Notes: generated from the sequence alone by a model not told the origin. Counted from the stretch's first letter, positions 1 to 9,319 are shown. The stretch: 64,000 nucleotides of DNA from Saccharibacillus endophyticus (GCF_013185185.1 NZ_JAAZWE010000003.1:124001-188000), one strand, 5' to 3'. Numbers and translations: made by a program.

Positions 1-113
1 GGAACGGTTTTCGGCGCAAGATGAACATGAACGCGGACAAGCGGCTTCCGCTTTCGGATCTGCTCGATTCAGCGTGCCCGATAAGCCGCGCCGCATGTCC
101 GGTTCGCATCAAG

Positions 114-1826
114 CTATTGTTGAATCGCTTCCGCCACTTCATTCGTGATCTGCTCGCCGCCTTGGCGCTTCCAGTCTTCGACGAACTGGTCAAAGCTCTC
201 CACCGGAGCGACGCCCATGACGATCTTCAGGAACATTTCGTCTTCCATCTTTTTGAGGTTGACCCAACGGCTTTCCATCAGCGGCGTCTGCTCGTAGATC
301 AGGCTGTTGATTCGCTCCATCTCCGTATCGACGATGGGGTTGCCGCCGACCATGATCGAGTAAGCGCGCGTCCAGGCGCCCCAATCGGCGTCCGGCGTCC
401 AGGTTCCGATGCTCCAATCGTCATACGGCTCCTGCTTGATCTTGGTGATGTTCTCCAGATCGGACGGGAGCAGCTTGTACGGACGGTCGTTGACGTAATC
501 TTCTTTCGTTTTGGTGCCGGCCAGCACTTCTTTGATCGCTTTGTTGGTGAATTCGATTTCGTCCGAAGGGGCGAACACGACGCGCAGCGGATAGAAGCCC
601 GGACCGCCTTTGCTCGGGTCGAACGTGTTTTCCATCTCGTTTTTAAACAAATTGTTCAGCATTTTCATCGGGACTTCCGGGTTGGCGTAATCTTTGCGCA
701 CGACCACGAACTCGGTCGAAGGCGTCGCGGCGTGCGGACGGAAAGCGCCGTCGGCATCCAACGGAAGCGCATAGGCTTGCCAGTCGGCTTCCGGATCGTT
801 TTTGACCGCGTTGGTCAGCGGACCGTAACCCATCCACCACGGAGCGAAAAAGATACCGGACTTGCCGTTGATGATCGGCTCGTCGGACGCTTCGCGCACC
901 GCCATTTCCGGATCGATCAAGCCTTGCGCATACAGGTCGCGCAGGCCGGATAACGCTTCTTTGGTCTCCGGCAGGGTAGAGCCGTATACGGGCTTGCCGC
1001 TGCCGTCGTCGAGCCAATAGCCCGGGAAAGCGCCGTAAGCCGAGAAAATGGCGTCGAAGCCGTAGAGATTGTTTTTGGACTCCAGGAAGTTGGCGTACAT
1101 CTTGCCGTCGCCGCTTTGCGGGCCGGAGATCCCGATCGTATCGGCGCTTCCGTTGCCGTCCGGGTCTTCTTCGACGAAAGCGCGCGCGACCGTCGCCAGC
1201 TCTTCCATGCTTTTCGGCGGTTCGAGCCCCAATTTGTCCAGCCAATCCTGGCGAATCCACATGATATGTATGCCGTCGGCATCGGCTTGCACGCCGGGGA
1301 TCGCATACATCTTGCCGTCGAACGTGACCGACTTGAGGGCGGCGCCGTCCGTTTTATCGATAATGTCTTTGATTTCCGGAGACGCATACCGTTCATAGAC
1401 TTGCGTCAGATCGGCCAATTGCCCGGCGGCGACCATTTGACGCAGTTCCACGGCATTGACGACCATCGCGTCGGGCAGATCGTTGCTGGCGATCGCCAAG
1501 CTGATCTTTTGCCGCATGTTGGCTGCCGAAGCGGTGAACGCATGCTCGACTTTGATATTCAAAGCTTCTTCGATCTGTCTCGTGTACTGATTGTCGAGCG
1601 GGGTGTCTCCTGCCGGCAAATCTTTATCCGTCGGGTCCACCTGCATGCCGATGCTGATCGTCATCGGTTCTTCGTAACTTCCGTACGGATCGGCGGGTTC
1701 GGTGCTTTGGGTTTGTTCTTCCTCGGTTGTCGGCTCCGTAGCCGTCTCCGAACCGCTGCTGCAAGCCCCAAGTGCCAACACTGCCGAGAGTGCGACCACG
1801 CAAGCTGCTTTGACCTTTCTTTTCAT
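114..1826 (-). CDS. extracellular solute-binding lipoprotein of a carbohydrate ABC transporter
   Basis: This 570-residue protein should capture a sugar or oligosaccharide outside the membrane and pass it to a CUT1-type permease. The N-terminus is a lipoprotein signal: a Lys/Arg start, a hydrophobic stretch, then LALGAC with Cys22 as the lipidation site, followed by a Ser/Thr/Glu-rich linker. The length and body fit the large LipO/YtcQ-type binding proteins of Paenibacillus. I chose the ATG at 1826 because GAGGGGAATGTC precedes it; an open frame continues 17 codons upstream but runs into the folded leader. It lies downstream of the YesM/YesN-type pair on the same strand, the usual arrangement for a sensed and imported sugar. 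The permease genes, if present, are beyond the left edge. The substrate cannot be told from sequence. Confidence 0.93.
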   Translation of the reverse strand: MKRKVKAACVVALSAVLALGACSSGSETATEPTTEEEQTQSTEPADPYGSYEEPMTISIGMQVDPTDKDLPAGDTPLDNQYTRQIEEALNIKVEHAFTASAANMRQKISLAIASNDLPDAMVVNAVELRQMVAAGQLADLTQVYERYASPEIKDIIDKTDGAALKSVTFDGKMYAIPGVQADADGIHIMWIRQDWLDKLGLEPPKSMEELATVARAFVEEDPDGNGSADTIGISGPQSGDGKMYANFLESKNNLYGFDAIFSAYGAFPGYWLDDGSGKPVYGSTLPETKEALSGLRDLYAQGLIDPEMAVREASDEPIINGKSGIFFAPWWMGYGPLTNAVKNDPEADWQAYALPLDADGAFRPHAATPSTEFVVVRKDYANPEVPMKMLNNLFKNEMENTFDPSKGGPGFYPLRVVFAPSDEIEFTNKAIKEVLAGTKTKEDYVNDRPYKLLPSDLENITKIKQEPYDDWSIGTWTPDADWGAWTRAYSIMVGGNPIVDTEMERINSLIYEQTPLMESRWVNLKKMEDEMFLKIVMGVAPVESFDQFVEDWKRQGGEQITNEVAEAIQQ

Positions 1827-1845
1827 GACATTCCCCTCTTTTCTA

Positions 1846-2047
1846 TAGGGCGTGTATGCAAACTCAACGACGTGCATCTTGACCTGCCTTTTCGTTCTCT
1901 GCTGGATTCGTACCTAAAGCGTGTACGATTCCAGCGACGCTTCGTCACAATTTCTTGACGTGCCCCGGCACGCCTTCGAAATTGTTCCTTGCATAGATCG
2001 AAAATTCAGATCAATCTGCTTTCCTCGGAGTTTGCGTACACGCCCTA
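1846..2047 (-). promoter_or_regulatory. 202-bp folded leader or MITE-like inverted-repeat element before the binding-protein gene
   Basis: Two 20-bp arms (1846-1865 and 2028-2047) are inverted copies with one difference. Between them the minus strand can form a hairpin with an 8-bp stem ACAAUUUC/GAAAUUGU capped by CGUGC/GCACG (about 1943-1983), a small GACG/CGUC hairpin, and a 13-position stem at 1901-1913/1923-1935 with one A·A mismatch and loop ACGCUUUAG. The element ends 19 nt before the ATG, so it would be the 5' leader. Two readings are open: a multibranch regulatory RNA, or a TA-flanked MITE (TA-GGGCG...CGCCC-TA, as for IS630/mariner-type insertion). The dense internal hairpins favour a folded role, but no known riboswitch class was recognised. 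Confidence 0.6.
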
Positions 2048-2082
2048 GCAGATAGATGATTCAGCTATAATCTAACACGAAG

Positions 2083-2111
2083 AAACCGCTTTCATGGATA
2101 GAAAGCGGTCT
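2083..2111 (-). terminator. possible terminator after the response regulator gene
   Basis: ACCGCTTTC (2085-2093) and GAAAGCGGT (2101-2109) form a 9-bp stem. On the minus strand it is followed by TTTCTT, a weak U tract. It lies between the response regulator stop and the binding-protein leader, so it could separate their transcription. Confidence 0.45.
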
Positions 2112-2179
2112 GCGAAACGGTAAGGTAAATGTGCGAAGTTTTCGGCGCGATCCGGAGTTTCGGACAAATCACCCCCTGA

Positions 2180-3625
2180 TCAGCGGACATTTGTCTCTTC
2201 GAACACATGCTGCTGCCGATATTCGCTCGGAAGCAGGCCGGTTTGCTCGCGGAAAATGCGGCTGAAATACTTTTCGTCGGCATATCCGGTACGCTCGGCT
2301 ACCCATTGCACGGTTTTGCGCGTCTCGACCAGCAGCGAACAGGCCCGATTTATTCGCTGCTGCCGTACATACTCGTTGAACGTAACGCCCATGATATCGC
2401 GGAAGCATTGGCTGAAATAGCTGCGGCTCATATTGACCTCGTGCGCGATTCGTCCGGCTTGCAGCGGTTCGGACAGACGTTCCCGGACGAGGGCCGCGGC
2501 TTGGGTTACGCTGGCTTGCACCTCGCTCGAATAAGGCTGCACGCCGAGAGCGAACCGAAGCTGATCCCGCATTCGATGCAGCTCCTGTACGGTCTCGAAC
2601 CACGAATCGGCCGCTTGCGGGATTACTAGGCGTTTACCCGTTGCCGCTTCACAGATCGCATTCCAGGCATAGGTCCAGCCGAGCACCTCCCCGTGCAGCC
2701 GTTGCGGAGACAATCGAAGTTCCGCCAAGTCGCTCAACAAAGCTTCGAATTCGCCCGTTTCATGTACCCAATCGGGTTTGAAGCCGCGTCTGCGCAGCTC
2801 CGCCAATGTCCGCTGCGCAAGTTCTCCCTCGGTGCTTCCCGCTGCGGTGTCGGCTTTTTGCTGCGTCTGACGGGACAGATCCAGATCGTACAGATGCAAA
2901 TCCGGCTGTCTGGCATAAAACCATTCACCCGTCACGTAGTCCGCCAGCCGTGCGCTAATTTCGGCTTTGGTTTTTCCTTGAAGTCCATGCAGGCGAAGAA
3001 TGGCGCTATTTTCCGGGCAACTCGGCGCCCCGTTCAGCAGAGCCTCCAGCTTCCGGGCTTCCGTCGGATCTTCGGCGAGCCACGCCGGCAATTCCGGAGC
3101 TGCCCAAAAATCGGGTTCGCGCAGAGCAGGGGATAGACGTTGCAGCATGGCTCGGATCTCTGCGTCGGATGAAGCAGGAGCCATCCACGCATATCCTTGG
3201 TCCGCGGAAGAGGAATGAACGACGGCAGAGCTTTCTTTGCGACGCTCGCTTGCGATCCGCGAACAAATTCGCTCCAGCACTTCTTCGAAACGTTCTTCCT
3301 CCAATTGGACTTTGGCAATATAATCGATCGCTCCCAGGCGAAGCGCTTCTTGAATATACGAAAAGTCCTGATGCAGCGTCAGCACGACAATAAACATGCG
3401 CGGATAGCGAACCCGTACTTCGCGCATCAGTTCCAATCCCGACATCACGGGCATCGCCAGATCGGTCAGCAGTACATCCGCTTCCTGCGTCTCCAGAAAC
3501 TCCAACGCCTTTTCCCCGTTACGGGCTTCGCCTACTACTTGAAAGCCGAATTCCGCCCAAGGCATGGCCGAAATCAACCCGCGTCTTACCAGTTTGTCGT
3601 CATCCACGATCAGCACGTTCAGCAT
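2180..3625 (-). CDS. YesN-type response regulator with AraC-family DNA-binding domain
   Basis: The protein (481 residues) is the DNA-binding partner of the adjacent kinase and should activate the sugar ABC transporter genes downstream. Residues 1-120 are a receiver domain with acidic pocket Asp8-Asp10, phospho-acceptor Asp55 in LLTDLAMP and Lys105. A long middle region follows, and the last 100 residues hold two AraC-type helix-turn-helix motifs ending in GLLPSEYRQ. The ATG at 3625 has GAGGAGGG just upstream; an in-frame ATG at 3643 overlaps that site and is less likely. Its start lies inside the end of the kinase gene (26-nt overlap), so the two are translationally coupled. Confidence 0.95.
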   Translation of the reverse strand: MLNVLIVDDDKLVRRGLISAMPWAEFGFQVVGEARNGEKALEFLETQEADVLLTDLAMPVMSGLELMREVRVRYPRMFIVVLTLHQDFSYIQEALRLGAIDYIAKVQLEEERFEEVLERICSRIASERRKESSAVVHSSSADQGYAWMAPASSDAEIRAMLQRLSPALREPDFWAAPELPAWLAEDPTEARKLEALLNGAPSCPENSAILRLHGLQGKTKAEISARLADYVTGEWFYARQPDLHLYDLDLSRQTQQKADTAAGSTEGELAQRTLAELRRRGFKPDWVHETGEFEALLSDLAELRLSPQRLHGEVLGWTYAWNAICEAATGKRLVIPQAADSWFETVQELHRMRDQLRFALGVQPYSSEVQASVTQAAALVRERLSEPLQAGRIAHEVNMSRSYFSQCFRDIMGVTFNEYVRQQRINRACSLLVETRKTVQWVAERTGYADEKYFSRIFREQTGLLPSEYRQQHVFEETNVR

Positions 3626-5393
3626 CTGTCGATCCCTCCTCATAGGGTAGTAATAGACGTACCGTTGTTCCCTGACCGGGCGTACTTTCCAAAAGCAGTT
3701 TGGCTCGACCTTCGTAATGCGAGCCGATCATGCGTTTCACGTAATTCATGCCGATCCCCATCCCGACTTTTTCGTGAGCGGAGGTCTGTTCATGCAGAAG
3801 GCGTTGGATTTCGGCTTCGGAGATTCCGCCGCCGTTGTCGCGAATCGCCAACTCGATAAAACCGTTTTCGCGGCGGACATCGACTTGGATATGCCCTTCG
3901 TCGTCGAGTCCGTGGTACAAGGCATTTTCCACAAGCGGTTGTAAAATGAAACGGGGAACCGGAACGTCCAGCACTTTGTCTTCGACCCGGATGCGTACGT
4001 CGAAATCGAAATCGTAGCGAATCTGCTGAAGAATCAAATACTGGCGCAGCGAGTCCACTTCTTCCCGGATCGTCGACACCTGGCCGAGCTTGCCGAGATT
4101 GTAGTAGAGCAGCCGGTTGAGGGAAACGAGCAGTTTGTCGATTTCTTTTTGCCCGTGAATGACTGCCAGCCAATGCGCCGTATCCAGCGTGTTCATCAGG
4201 AAGTGCGGGTTGATTTGATACAGCAGCTTTTCCACTTCCAGATCCGCGCGCCGCTTTTCTTTTTGCTCCACTTCATGGATGAGTGCGGCGATTTGGTGCT
4301 TCATATGATGAAACTGCTGCTGCAAATCCTGAAATTCGGGAATGCGCGTCGGCGGCGACGGTTTATCGAATCGGCTTCGCGCTACGTTGTGCATATCGCG
4401 GTTAAACTGATTCAACGGTTTGTATACCATTTTCCACAGCAACCCTGCCGTCGATAACCCCACTGCGAGAAAAAGGAGCAGCAGCATCGTCATGATCTGA
4501 AGCCAACGCCTTTTCTCCGCTTCGTAATCGCTTTTCGGAATCAGGGAAACGATGCTCCATCCTTGATTGCTTGTGCCTTTGAACCAATAATAATTGCCTT
4601 CCAACCCCGAATTCGGTATTGCTTGACCGCTTTCCCCTATAGAAGCGCTAGTCGGGCGAAAAGAGCTATTCTCGGCGAAAACGTCAGGCAGTTCGGTATA
4701 CGCGATCCGTTGGTCGTTATCGAGAATCAAGTGCGAGGAGGTCTTGACGATATTATCGCTGTCGAGAATGTTCTGGGTCAGTTTGAAACCGGATTCAATA
4801 TACACGTAGACTTGGCCGCGTCCCGGCAGGCTGACCTCCCGTAACGCAGACAGCACGTACTGATCGTTGAAACGGTCCTTGCTGACATGCGGCCCGTAAT
4901 ACGAAATCCCGTAATAGGCGGCGAGCAGCGGCAGTTTGTCCGGATCGAAATGATCCCGCGGTCCGGCATTGGCAAAACGCATCCGGTCTTCGTCGGCAAA
5001 ATAATAAGCAACGAAACCGGTGGACGGGTTGGTAAACGTGATCAGGTTAAGCTCGCTTTGAATCTCTTCGATCAGCGAGGCCCGGTCGTACGCGCGTTCT
5101 GCTGATAGATACTGCTCCAGCAATTTGCCGACGCTGCCCGGATAGGCGAGCTGCTGCGAGACGTGATTCAAGTTGCTGATCGTATTTTCGAGCGAGAGCT
5201 GCATTTGATGCAGATTGCTTTGGACGCCCGAGTTCAGATTGTCGCTCAAAATGACGGAAATGGTGCGGTTGGACACGAATGTCGTAATGGCAAAAGGAAT
5301 GACGATGCCCGATGCGAAAATGAGCAGGATGCGCTTCTTCAACGTAAGGCGTTCCGGCCGCGGCAGGCGCATGCGGCGGAGCCAGTTTTTCAT
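3600..5393 (-). CDS. YesM-type sensor histidine kinase
   Basis: This 597-residue membrane kinase probably senses an extracellular carbohydrate, or a liganded binding protein. It has TM1 at about residues 21-42, an extracellular dCache-like sensor of about 250 residues, TM2 at about 301-320, a HAMP linker, then a HisKA_7TM/YesM-type dimerisation segment with QINPHFLMNTLD (His397) and a C-terminal HATPase with the N box (QPLVENALYHG) and the DNGGG motif. AAGGAAGGTGAAGGC precedes the ATG. It overlaps the response regulator start by 26 nt, and kinase, regulator and solute-binding protein run in that order on the minus strand. Confidence 0.95.
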   Translation of the reverse strand: MKNWLRRMRLPRPERLTLKKRILLIFASGIVIPFAITTFVSNRTISVILSDNLNSGVQSNLHQMQLSLENTISNLNHVSQQLAYPGSVGKLLEQYLSAERAYDRASLIEEIQSELNLITFTNPSTGFVAYYFADEDRMRFANAGPRDHFDPDKLPLLAAYYGISYYGPHVSKDRFNDQYVLSALREVSLPGRGQVYVYIESGFKLTQNILDSDNIVKTSSHLILDNDQRIAYTELPDVFAENSSFRPTSASIGESGQAIPNSGLEGNYYWFKGTSNQGWSIVSLIPKSDYEAEKRRWLQIMTMLLLLFLAVGLSTAGLLWKMVYKPLNQFNRDMHNVARSRFDKPSPPTRIPEFQDLQQQFHHMKHQIAALIHEVEQKEKRRADLEVEKLLYQINPHFLMNTLDTAHWLAVIHGQKEIDKLLVSLNRLLYYNLGKLGQVSTIREEVDSLRQYLILQQIRYDFDFDVRIRVEDKVLDVPVPRFILQPLVENALYHGLDDEGHIQVDVRRENGFIELAIRDNGGGISEAEIQRLLHEQTSAHEKVGMGIGMNYVKRMIGSHYEGRAKLLLESTPGQGTTVRLLLPYEEGSTDAERADRG

Positions 5394-5597
5394 GCCTTCA
5401 CCTTCCTTGCCGTAGAATCACTCAAATTGTAACCGATACCACAGTGCCGCGCAATTTGAAAAAGCAGGCAAAAATCAAAAAAAGACCGCGTCGTCGCGCA
5501 AAGGCAACAACGGATCTTTCGGTATTCGCGGAGCGAAACGATTCGGTTCGTGAATAACGGATCGACGACATGCCGCACTGCGCGCTGCCGAGATCTT

Positions 5598-6407
5598 TTA
5601 CAGCGGAACCGGCACCGGTTTGCGTTCTTTGACATAAATCCATTCCTTGAATCCGATATCCCGCAGCTTGTTCGCCACGGCATCGAAATCTTCGCCGACG
5701 CGGGAAGGCTTATGCGCATCCGAGCCGAACGAGATGGACACGCCGTAATGCAGCGCGCGCTCCAAAACGGCGTCGGACGGATACCAGCCGCCGCACAATT
5801 TGGTCCCGCCGGACGTATTGACTTCGATGGCAAGCCCCGACTCGCCGATCGTTCGGAGCGCCGAGTCGATCGCATCATCGGCCGGAATATCGACGAATGC
5901 CGGATAGTAGCCTTTCATCGCGTCGATATGGCCGAGAATCTGGAACATGCCGCTGCGCGCCGAAGCTTCGATCAGGCGGTAATATTCCTTTTTCGCCTCG
6001 ATCATTTGCTCCGCCGGAATGCCTGCCCAGCGATTGCGGTCGAAGATGCTTTTGCCGCTGCTGACATGAACCGAGCCGATCACGTAGTCGAACGGATAGC
6101 GTTCAATCGCTTCGCGGTAAGGGCGCTCGTGGTCGATAAAATAATCCGATTCGATGCCGAGCAGCACGTCGATTTTGCCCGCGTATTCCTTTTTCAATTG
6201 GAGCACTTCATCGATGTAAGCCCCAAGTTCCAGCCGCGACATCGTAATCGACGGGGCGGGGTGGTCGAGCGGGCTGAACAGATGCGGCATATGGTCGGAT
6301 ATCCCGATGACGGAAAGACCTTCCTTGATAGCGGCCTCGATATAGTCGCGAATATCGCCGTCCGCATGTCCGCAGCGATAGTGATGGGTATGAAGATCGA
6401 ACTTCAT
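5598..6407 (-). CDS. PHP-domain phosphoesterase, HisJ/HisK histidinol-phosphatase family
   Basis: The 269-residue protein has the PHP metal-binding pattern: DLHTHHYRCGH at the N-terminus, ISDHMPH near residue 38, GIESDYF, SVHVS, and SFGSDAHKP near the C-terminus. In this family a trinuclear metal centre hydrolyses phosphate monoesters, classically L-histidinol phosphate. Length matches B. subtilis HisJ (about 268). No other his gene is near, so the substrate is not proved. The start has AAAAAGGAGG 9-10 nt upstream. It follows the LysR gene by 39 bp on the same strand and may be cotranscribed with it. Confidence 0.85.
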   Translation of the reverse strand: MKFDLHTHHYRCGHADGDIRDYIEAAIKEGLSVIGISDHMPHLFSPLDHPAPSITMSRLELGAYIDEVLQLKKEYAGKIDVLLGIESDYFIDHERPYREAIERYPFDYVIGSVHVSSGKSIFDRNRWAGIPAEQMIEAKKEYYRLIEASARSGMFQILGHIDAMKGYYPAFVDIPADDAIDSALRTIGESGLAIEVNTSGGTKLCGGWYPSDAVLERALHYGVSISFGSDAHKPSRVGEDFDAVANKLRDIGFKEWIYVKERKPVPVPL

Positions 6408-6446
6408 GGACGGAACCTCCTTTTTGCATGCAATCCAATAAGCGCG

Positions 6447-7349
6447 TTACTCGGAGCCGATAAATTGCGTTTCCGGCATGCCTTTCAGATCGGCGAGGAA
6501 TTGGCGCATGGCCGAGTTGATGTATTTGCCCGAACGATAGATGACGCCGACCGGATGGCTGGTCTCGAACTCTTTGACCGGCAATCGGATCAGGGAGCCT
6601 TGGCGCACCTCTCTCGAGGTCGACAGCTTGGAGATCACGGCGGCGCCGAGGTTAAGTTCGACCATGCGCTTCACTTCTTCGCTGCTGGACAGCTCCATGG
6701 CGATCTGCGGCGCGATGCCGTGTTCCTTGAATACCTGCTCGACGAAGCGCCGTCCGACCGTATCCGGGGACAGCATGATAATCGGGACTTCTTTGAGGTC
6801 TTCCAGGCGAATTTTATCCTTGCGGGCCAATTCGTTCTGGGGAGAGACGACAAGTTCGAACGTATCGTAGTAAAGGACGGACGTCTCCAGATCGGGATTG
6901 CGTTCGATCAGATAGCCGATGCCGATATCGACGGAGCCGTTTTCGACCAGACTGTAGATTTGCGAAGAAGGCATCGACTGGATACTGGTCTGGATCAGCG
7001 GGAACTGGTTCTGGAAATAAGATAGCACGCGCGGCAAAATCTGAATGGCGATTGACGTCGTCGTGCCGAGCATGATGTGGCCCTGCGGCGTTTCTTCGAG
7101 ATCGGTAATCTTTTGTTTCAATTCCTCGACGACGGCGAGAATGCGTTCGGCATGCTCGAGAAAGACCAATCCGCGATCGGTCAGCGTGACGGGCTGGCTG
7201 CGATCGACCAGAACGGCTTTGAATTCGTCTTCAAGGCTTTTGATCTGCGCGGAAACGGCGGGTTGTGTAAGATTGAGCAGTTCCCCGGCTTTGCGGAAAC
7301 TCATCGTTTTCGAGATTGTGACGAGCGTCTCCAACTGACTCATATTCAT
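6447..7349 (-). CDS. LysR-family transcriptional regulator
   Basis: A normal-length (300 residues) LysR regulator. The N-terminal winged helix-turn-helix covers residues 1-60 (FRKAGELLNLTQPAVSAQIK), followed by a linker helix and a type 2 periplasmic-binding-like effector domain starting near GHIMLGTTTS. It resembles the CysL/YwfK branch but the effector cannot be assigned. GGAGGAGAAG precedes two possible ATGs (7349 and 7343); the outer one is used. It is transcribed from the AT-rich spacer toward the PHP phosphatase gene, which may be its target or a passenger. Confidence 0.92.
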   Translation of the reverse strand: MNMSQLETLVTISKTMSFRKAGELLNLTQPAVSAQIKSLEDEFKAVLVDRSQPVTLTDRGLVFLEHAERILAVVEELKQKITDLEETPQGHIMLGTTTSIAIQILPRVLSYFQNQFPLIQTSIQSMPSSQIYSLVENGSVDIGIGYLIERNPDLETSVLYYDTFELVVSPQNELARKDKIRLEDLKEVPIIMLSPDTVGRRFVEQVFKEHGIAPQIAMELSSSEEVKRMVELNLGAAVISKLSTSREVRQGSLIRLPVKEFETSHPVGVIYRSGKYINSAMRQFLADLKGMPETQFIGSE

Positions 7350-7780
7350 AAAACTTCTCCTCCCACCGCGTATTGATTCCTTAAATTATAGGTGCAAAAT
7401 GAAAAGAAAAGCAATGTGAAAACGAATAATATTAAGGAAGAAAAAAATCGGGATTTTTGTGCGCCCTGCACAATCGTTGAACGATCGGACAAACAGGCCG
7501 GCGGCGGAAAAAGAAAAAACCCCCTTCTTAAGTCGTGATTTTTTCGGAAATGGGTCTTTAGCTGTAAAAAAAAGGCCTTTCGTTGGCGATAAAAGAAGAA
7601 GCCGGATTTTTTCAGAATTCGACGCGGATCGAACAAACGAGCCTACTTTGTTCGGTGCGTTTTCGAATCTTTTTACGTCTCTCTTTATTGTCGAAAAAGG
7701 TCGATATGTTATATGTTTCGTCGGATGTTCATCTTAAAATATTCATTTAAAATGAGATGCTTTATTTTTCTGTCTCGCGT

Positions 7781-7837
7781 ATAATTGGGATAACCTAGAA
7801 TGGGACTAAAGGTTAATGAGTTGGAAGTCCCAATTAT
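7781..7837 (+). promoter_or_regulatory. nested inverted repeat in the cheX leader
   Basis: ATAATTGGGA (7781-7790) pairs with TCCCAATTAT (7828-7837), and inside it TAACC pairs with GGTTA. A second possible pairing, GGGACT (7802-7807) with AGTCCC (7826-7831), competes with the outer stem. It begins about 105 nt before the cheX start. It may be a folded 5' leader or an operator. The rest of the spacer 7350-7885 is AT-rich, with A/T tracts and no convincing gene. Confidence 0.5.
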
Positions 7838-7885
7838 CCGATATACGTGATTCCAAAAACCTAAGCAGTAGGGAGCGAACAAGTT

Positions 7886-8344
7886 ATGAAAGCGGAGGTA
7901 ATCAACCCGTTTTTGGAATCGGCCAAGCTGGTGCTCCAGCAGGTCATTCAGATTTCCCCGTCGACGGGAACGCTTGCGGTCAAAAGCGTAAAACCGATCG
8001 ACGACCATATCTGGATCCAAATCGGCATGACCGGACAACTGACAGGCAATATTATTTTCGGTTTGCACGAGCAGGTCGCGATGCGGATCGTATCCGCCAT
8101 GATGGGCGGCTTCACGATTACGGAACTGGATGAGATGGGCCGAAGCGCGATTTCGGAGCTGGGCAACATGATTAGCGGCAATGCGGGGATTTTGCTGTCG
8201 AATCAAGGCGTAACCGTGGATATCACGCCTCCGAACGTGGTACACGGACAAGAATTTACGGGAACCATGCCGGATAAGGCACTGACCATTCCGCTGCTGA
8301 TGGACGGGATCGGCGAGCTGGATATTCAAGTCCTGATCTCGTAA
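7886..8344 (+). CDS. CheX-family chemotaxis phosphatase-like protein
   Basis: The 152-residue protein fits the CheX/CheC fold. Residues 88-100 (AISELGNMISGNA) contain the ExxN signature (Glu91, Asn94) used by CheX to remove phosphate from CheY-P. The C-terminal part (TIPLLMDGIGELDIQVLIS) forms the strands of the dimeric fold. No other chemotaxis gene is nearby, so this is an orphan copy, common in Paenibacillaceae. The ribosome binding site is only TAGGGAG, weaker than its neighbours', and a folded leader lies upstream. Confidence 0.88.
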   Translation: MKAEVINPFLESAKLVLQQVIQISPSTGTLAVKSVKPIDDHIWIQIGMTGQLTGNIIFGLHEQVAMRIVSAMMGGFTITELDEMGRSAISELGNMISGNAGILLSNQGVTVDITPPNVVHGQEFTGTMPDKALTIPLLMDGIGELDIQVLIS

Positions 8345-8395
8345 ACTGAACAGGCGAGCTTATGAAAGTCCAGAAGCTCTGAAGGAGCATTCGCC

Positions 8396-9172
8396 TTGAC
8401 GTTAACGAACAAAATTGTATGGATCACGGGCGCTTCGAGCGGGATCGGGGCGCTTATCGCGCGTTTGGTCTCGGAACGCGGAGGGATTCCGGTCCTGACC
8501 GCGCGTTCGGAAAACAAATTGTGCGAAGCCGCGAATGCCGTGCCCGGGAAGCACGGTATTGTGGTTCTTGACGTCGGCGCCGAGGAATCGGTGCAAGCTG
8601 CCGCGCAAAGCATCATCGCGGAGTACGGCCGAATCGATATTTTGGTCAACAACGCGGGCTACGGCTTGTTCGAGAGCGTCGAAGATATGGACATGCTGGA
8701 TTACGAAGGCATTATGAACGTCAATTATTTCGGCGTTGTCCGTTGTACGAAGGCCGTGCTTCCGCATATGCGTCTTGCCGGAAGCGGACAGGTTCTGACG
8801 GTGGCTTCCATGGCCGGCAAATTCGCTACGGCGAAATCGGCCGGGTACGCAGCATCCAAGCACGCGGTATTGGGCTTTATGAATTCGCTGCGCCAGGAGC
8901 TGCGCGGGAGCGGGATTGCCGTATCTTCGATGAATCCGGGACCGATCGACACGCCGTTTTTCGAGACGGCCGATCCGGACGGCACGTATGTCCAAAGCGT
9001 CAATCGCTTCATTTTACCGCCTGAAAAGGTGGCTCGCGAGATTGTGCGCATGATGGAGACGCGCAAGGCCGAGATCGATCTTCCGCGATATTTCGGCTTG
9101 GCTGTCCGATTGTACGCGCTGATGCCGCGGACGGCGGACAAGCTGGCGGGTCGTTTTCTCAATTTAAAGTAA
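8396..9172 (+). CDS. short-chain dehydrogenase/reductase
   Basis: A 258-residue classical SDR. It has the Rossmann motif TGASSGIG at residues 10-17, NNAGYG, the catalytic Ser in the ASMAG strand and the YAASK Tyr-x-x-x-Lys pair. After the active site, NPGPIDTPF is the usual cofactor loop. The start is a TTG at 8396, eleven bases after GAAGGAG; no ATG fits. The substrate is not predictable; such proteins act on short-chain alcohols, sugars or fatty aldehydes with NAD(P). It lies 51 bp after cheX and may be read with it. Confidence 0.9.
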   Translation: MTLTNKIVWITGASSGIGALIARLVSERGGIPVLTARSENKLCEAANAVPGKHGIVVLDVGAEESVQAAAQSIIAEYGRIDILVNNAGYGLFESVEDMDMLDYEGIMNVNYFGVVRCTKAVLPHMRLAGSGQVLTVASMAGKFATAKSAGYAASKHAVLGFMNSLRQELRGSGIAVSSMNPGPIDTPFFETADPDGTYVQSVNRFILPPEKVAREIVRMMETRKAEIDLPRYFGLAVRLYALMPRTADKLAGRFLNLK

Positions 9173-9263
9173 GTCGAAATCCGATGCACCCGTGCAGAGT
9201 CTTGCTCAATCGTTACGAATCCGGGGGGACGAATTGCGAGCCGGCTTGAGACGATGCCGCGGG

Positions 9264-9319
9264 AGCCCTGCGAAAAATTCTTTCTTTACGAAGAAGGACG
9301 TTTTCGCAGGGCTTTTTTT
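9264..9319 (+). terminator. intrinsic terminator after the SDR gene
   Basis: AGCCCTGCGAAAA (from 9264) pairs with TTTTCGCAGGGCT (ending 9313) and is followed by a run of T. The long stem and U tract make this a strong Rho-independent terminator for the plus strand. Confidence 0.9.

Noticed and set aside
1846..2047. Calling the leader a known riboswitch class
   Set aside because: I found none of the conserved cores of TPP, SAM, FMN, cobalamin, glycine, lysine, glmS, c-di-GMP or T-box elements in it.
5550..7025. Long open frame on the plus strand across the PHP and LysR genes
   Set aside because: It is antisense to two well-supported genes, is His/Arg/Phe-rich as expected for a GC-rich shadow frame, and has no family resemblance.
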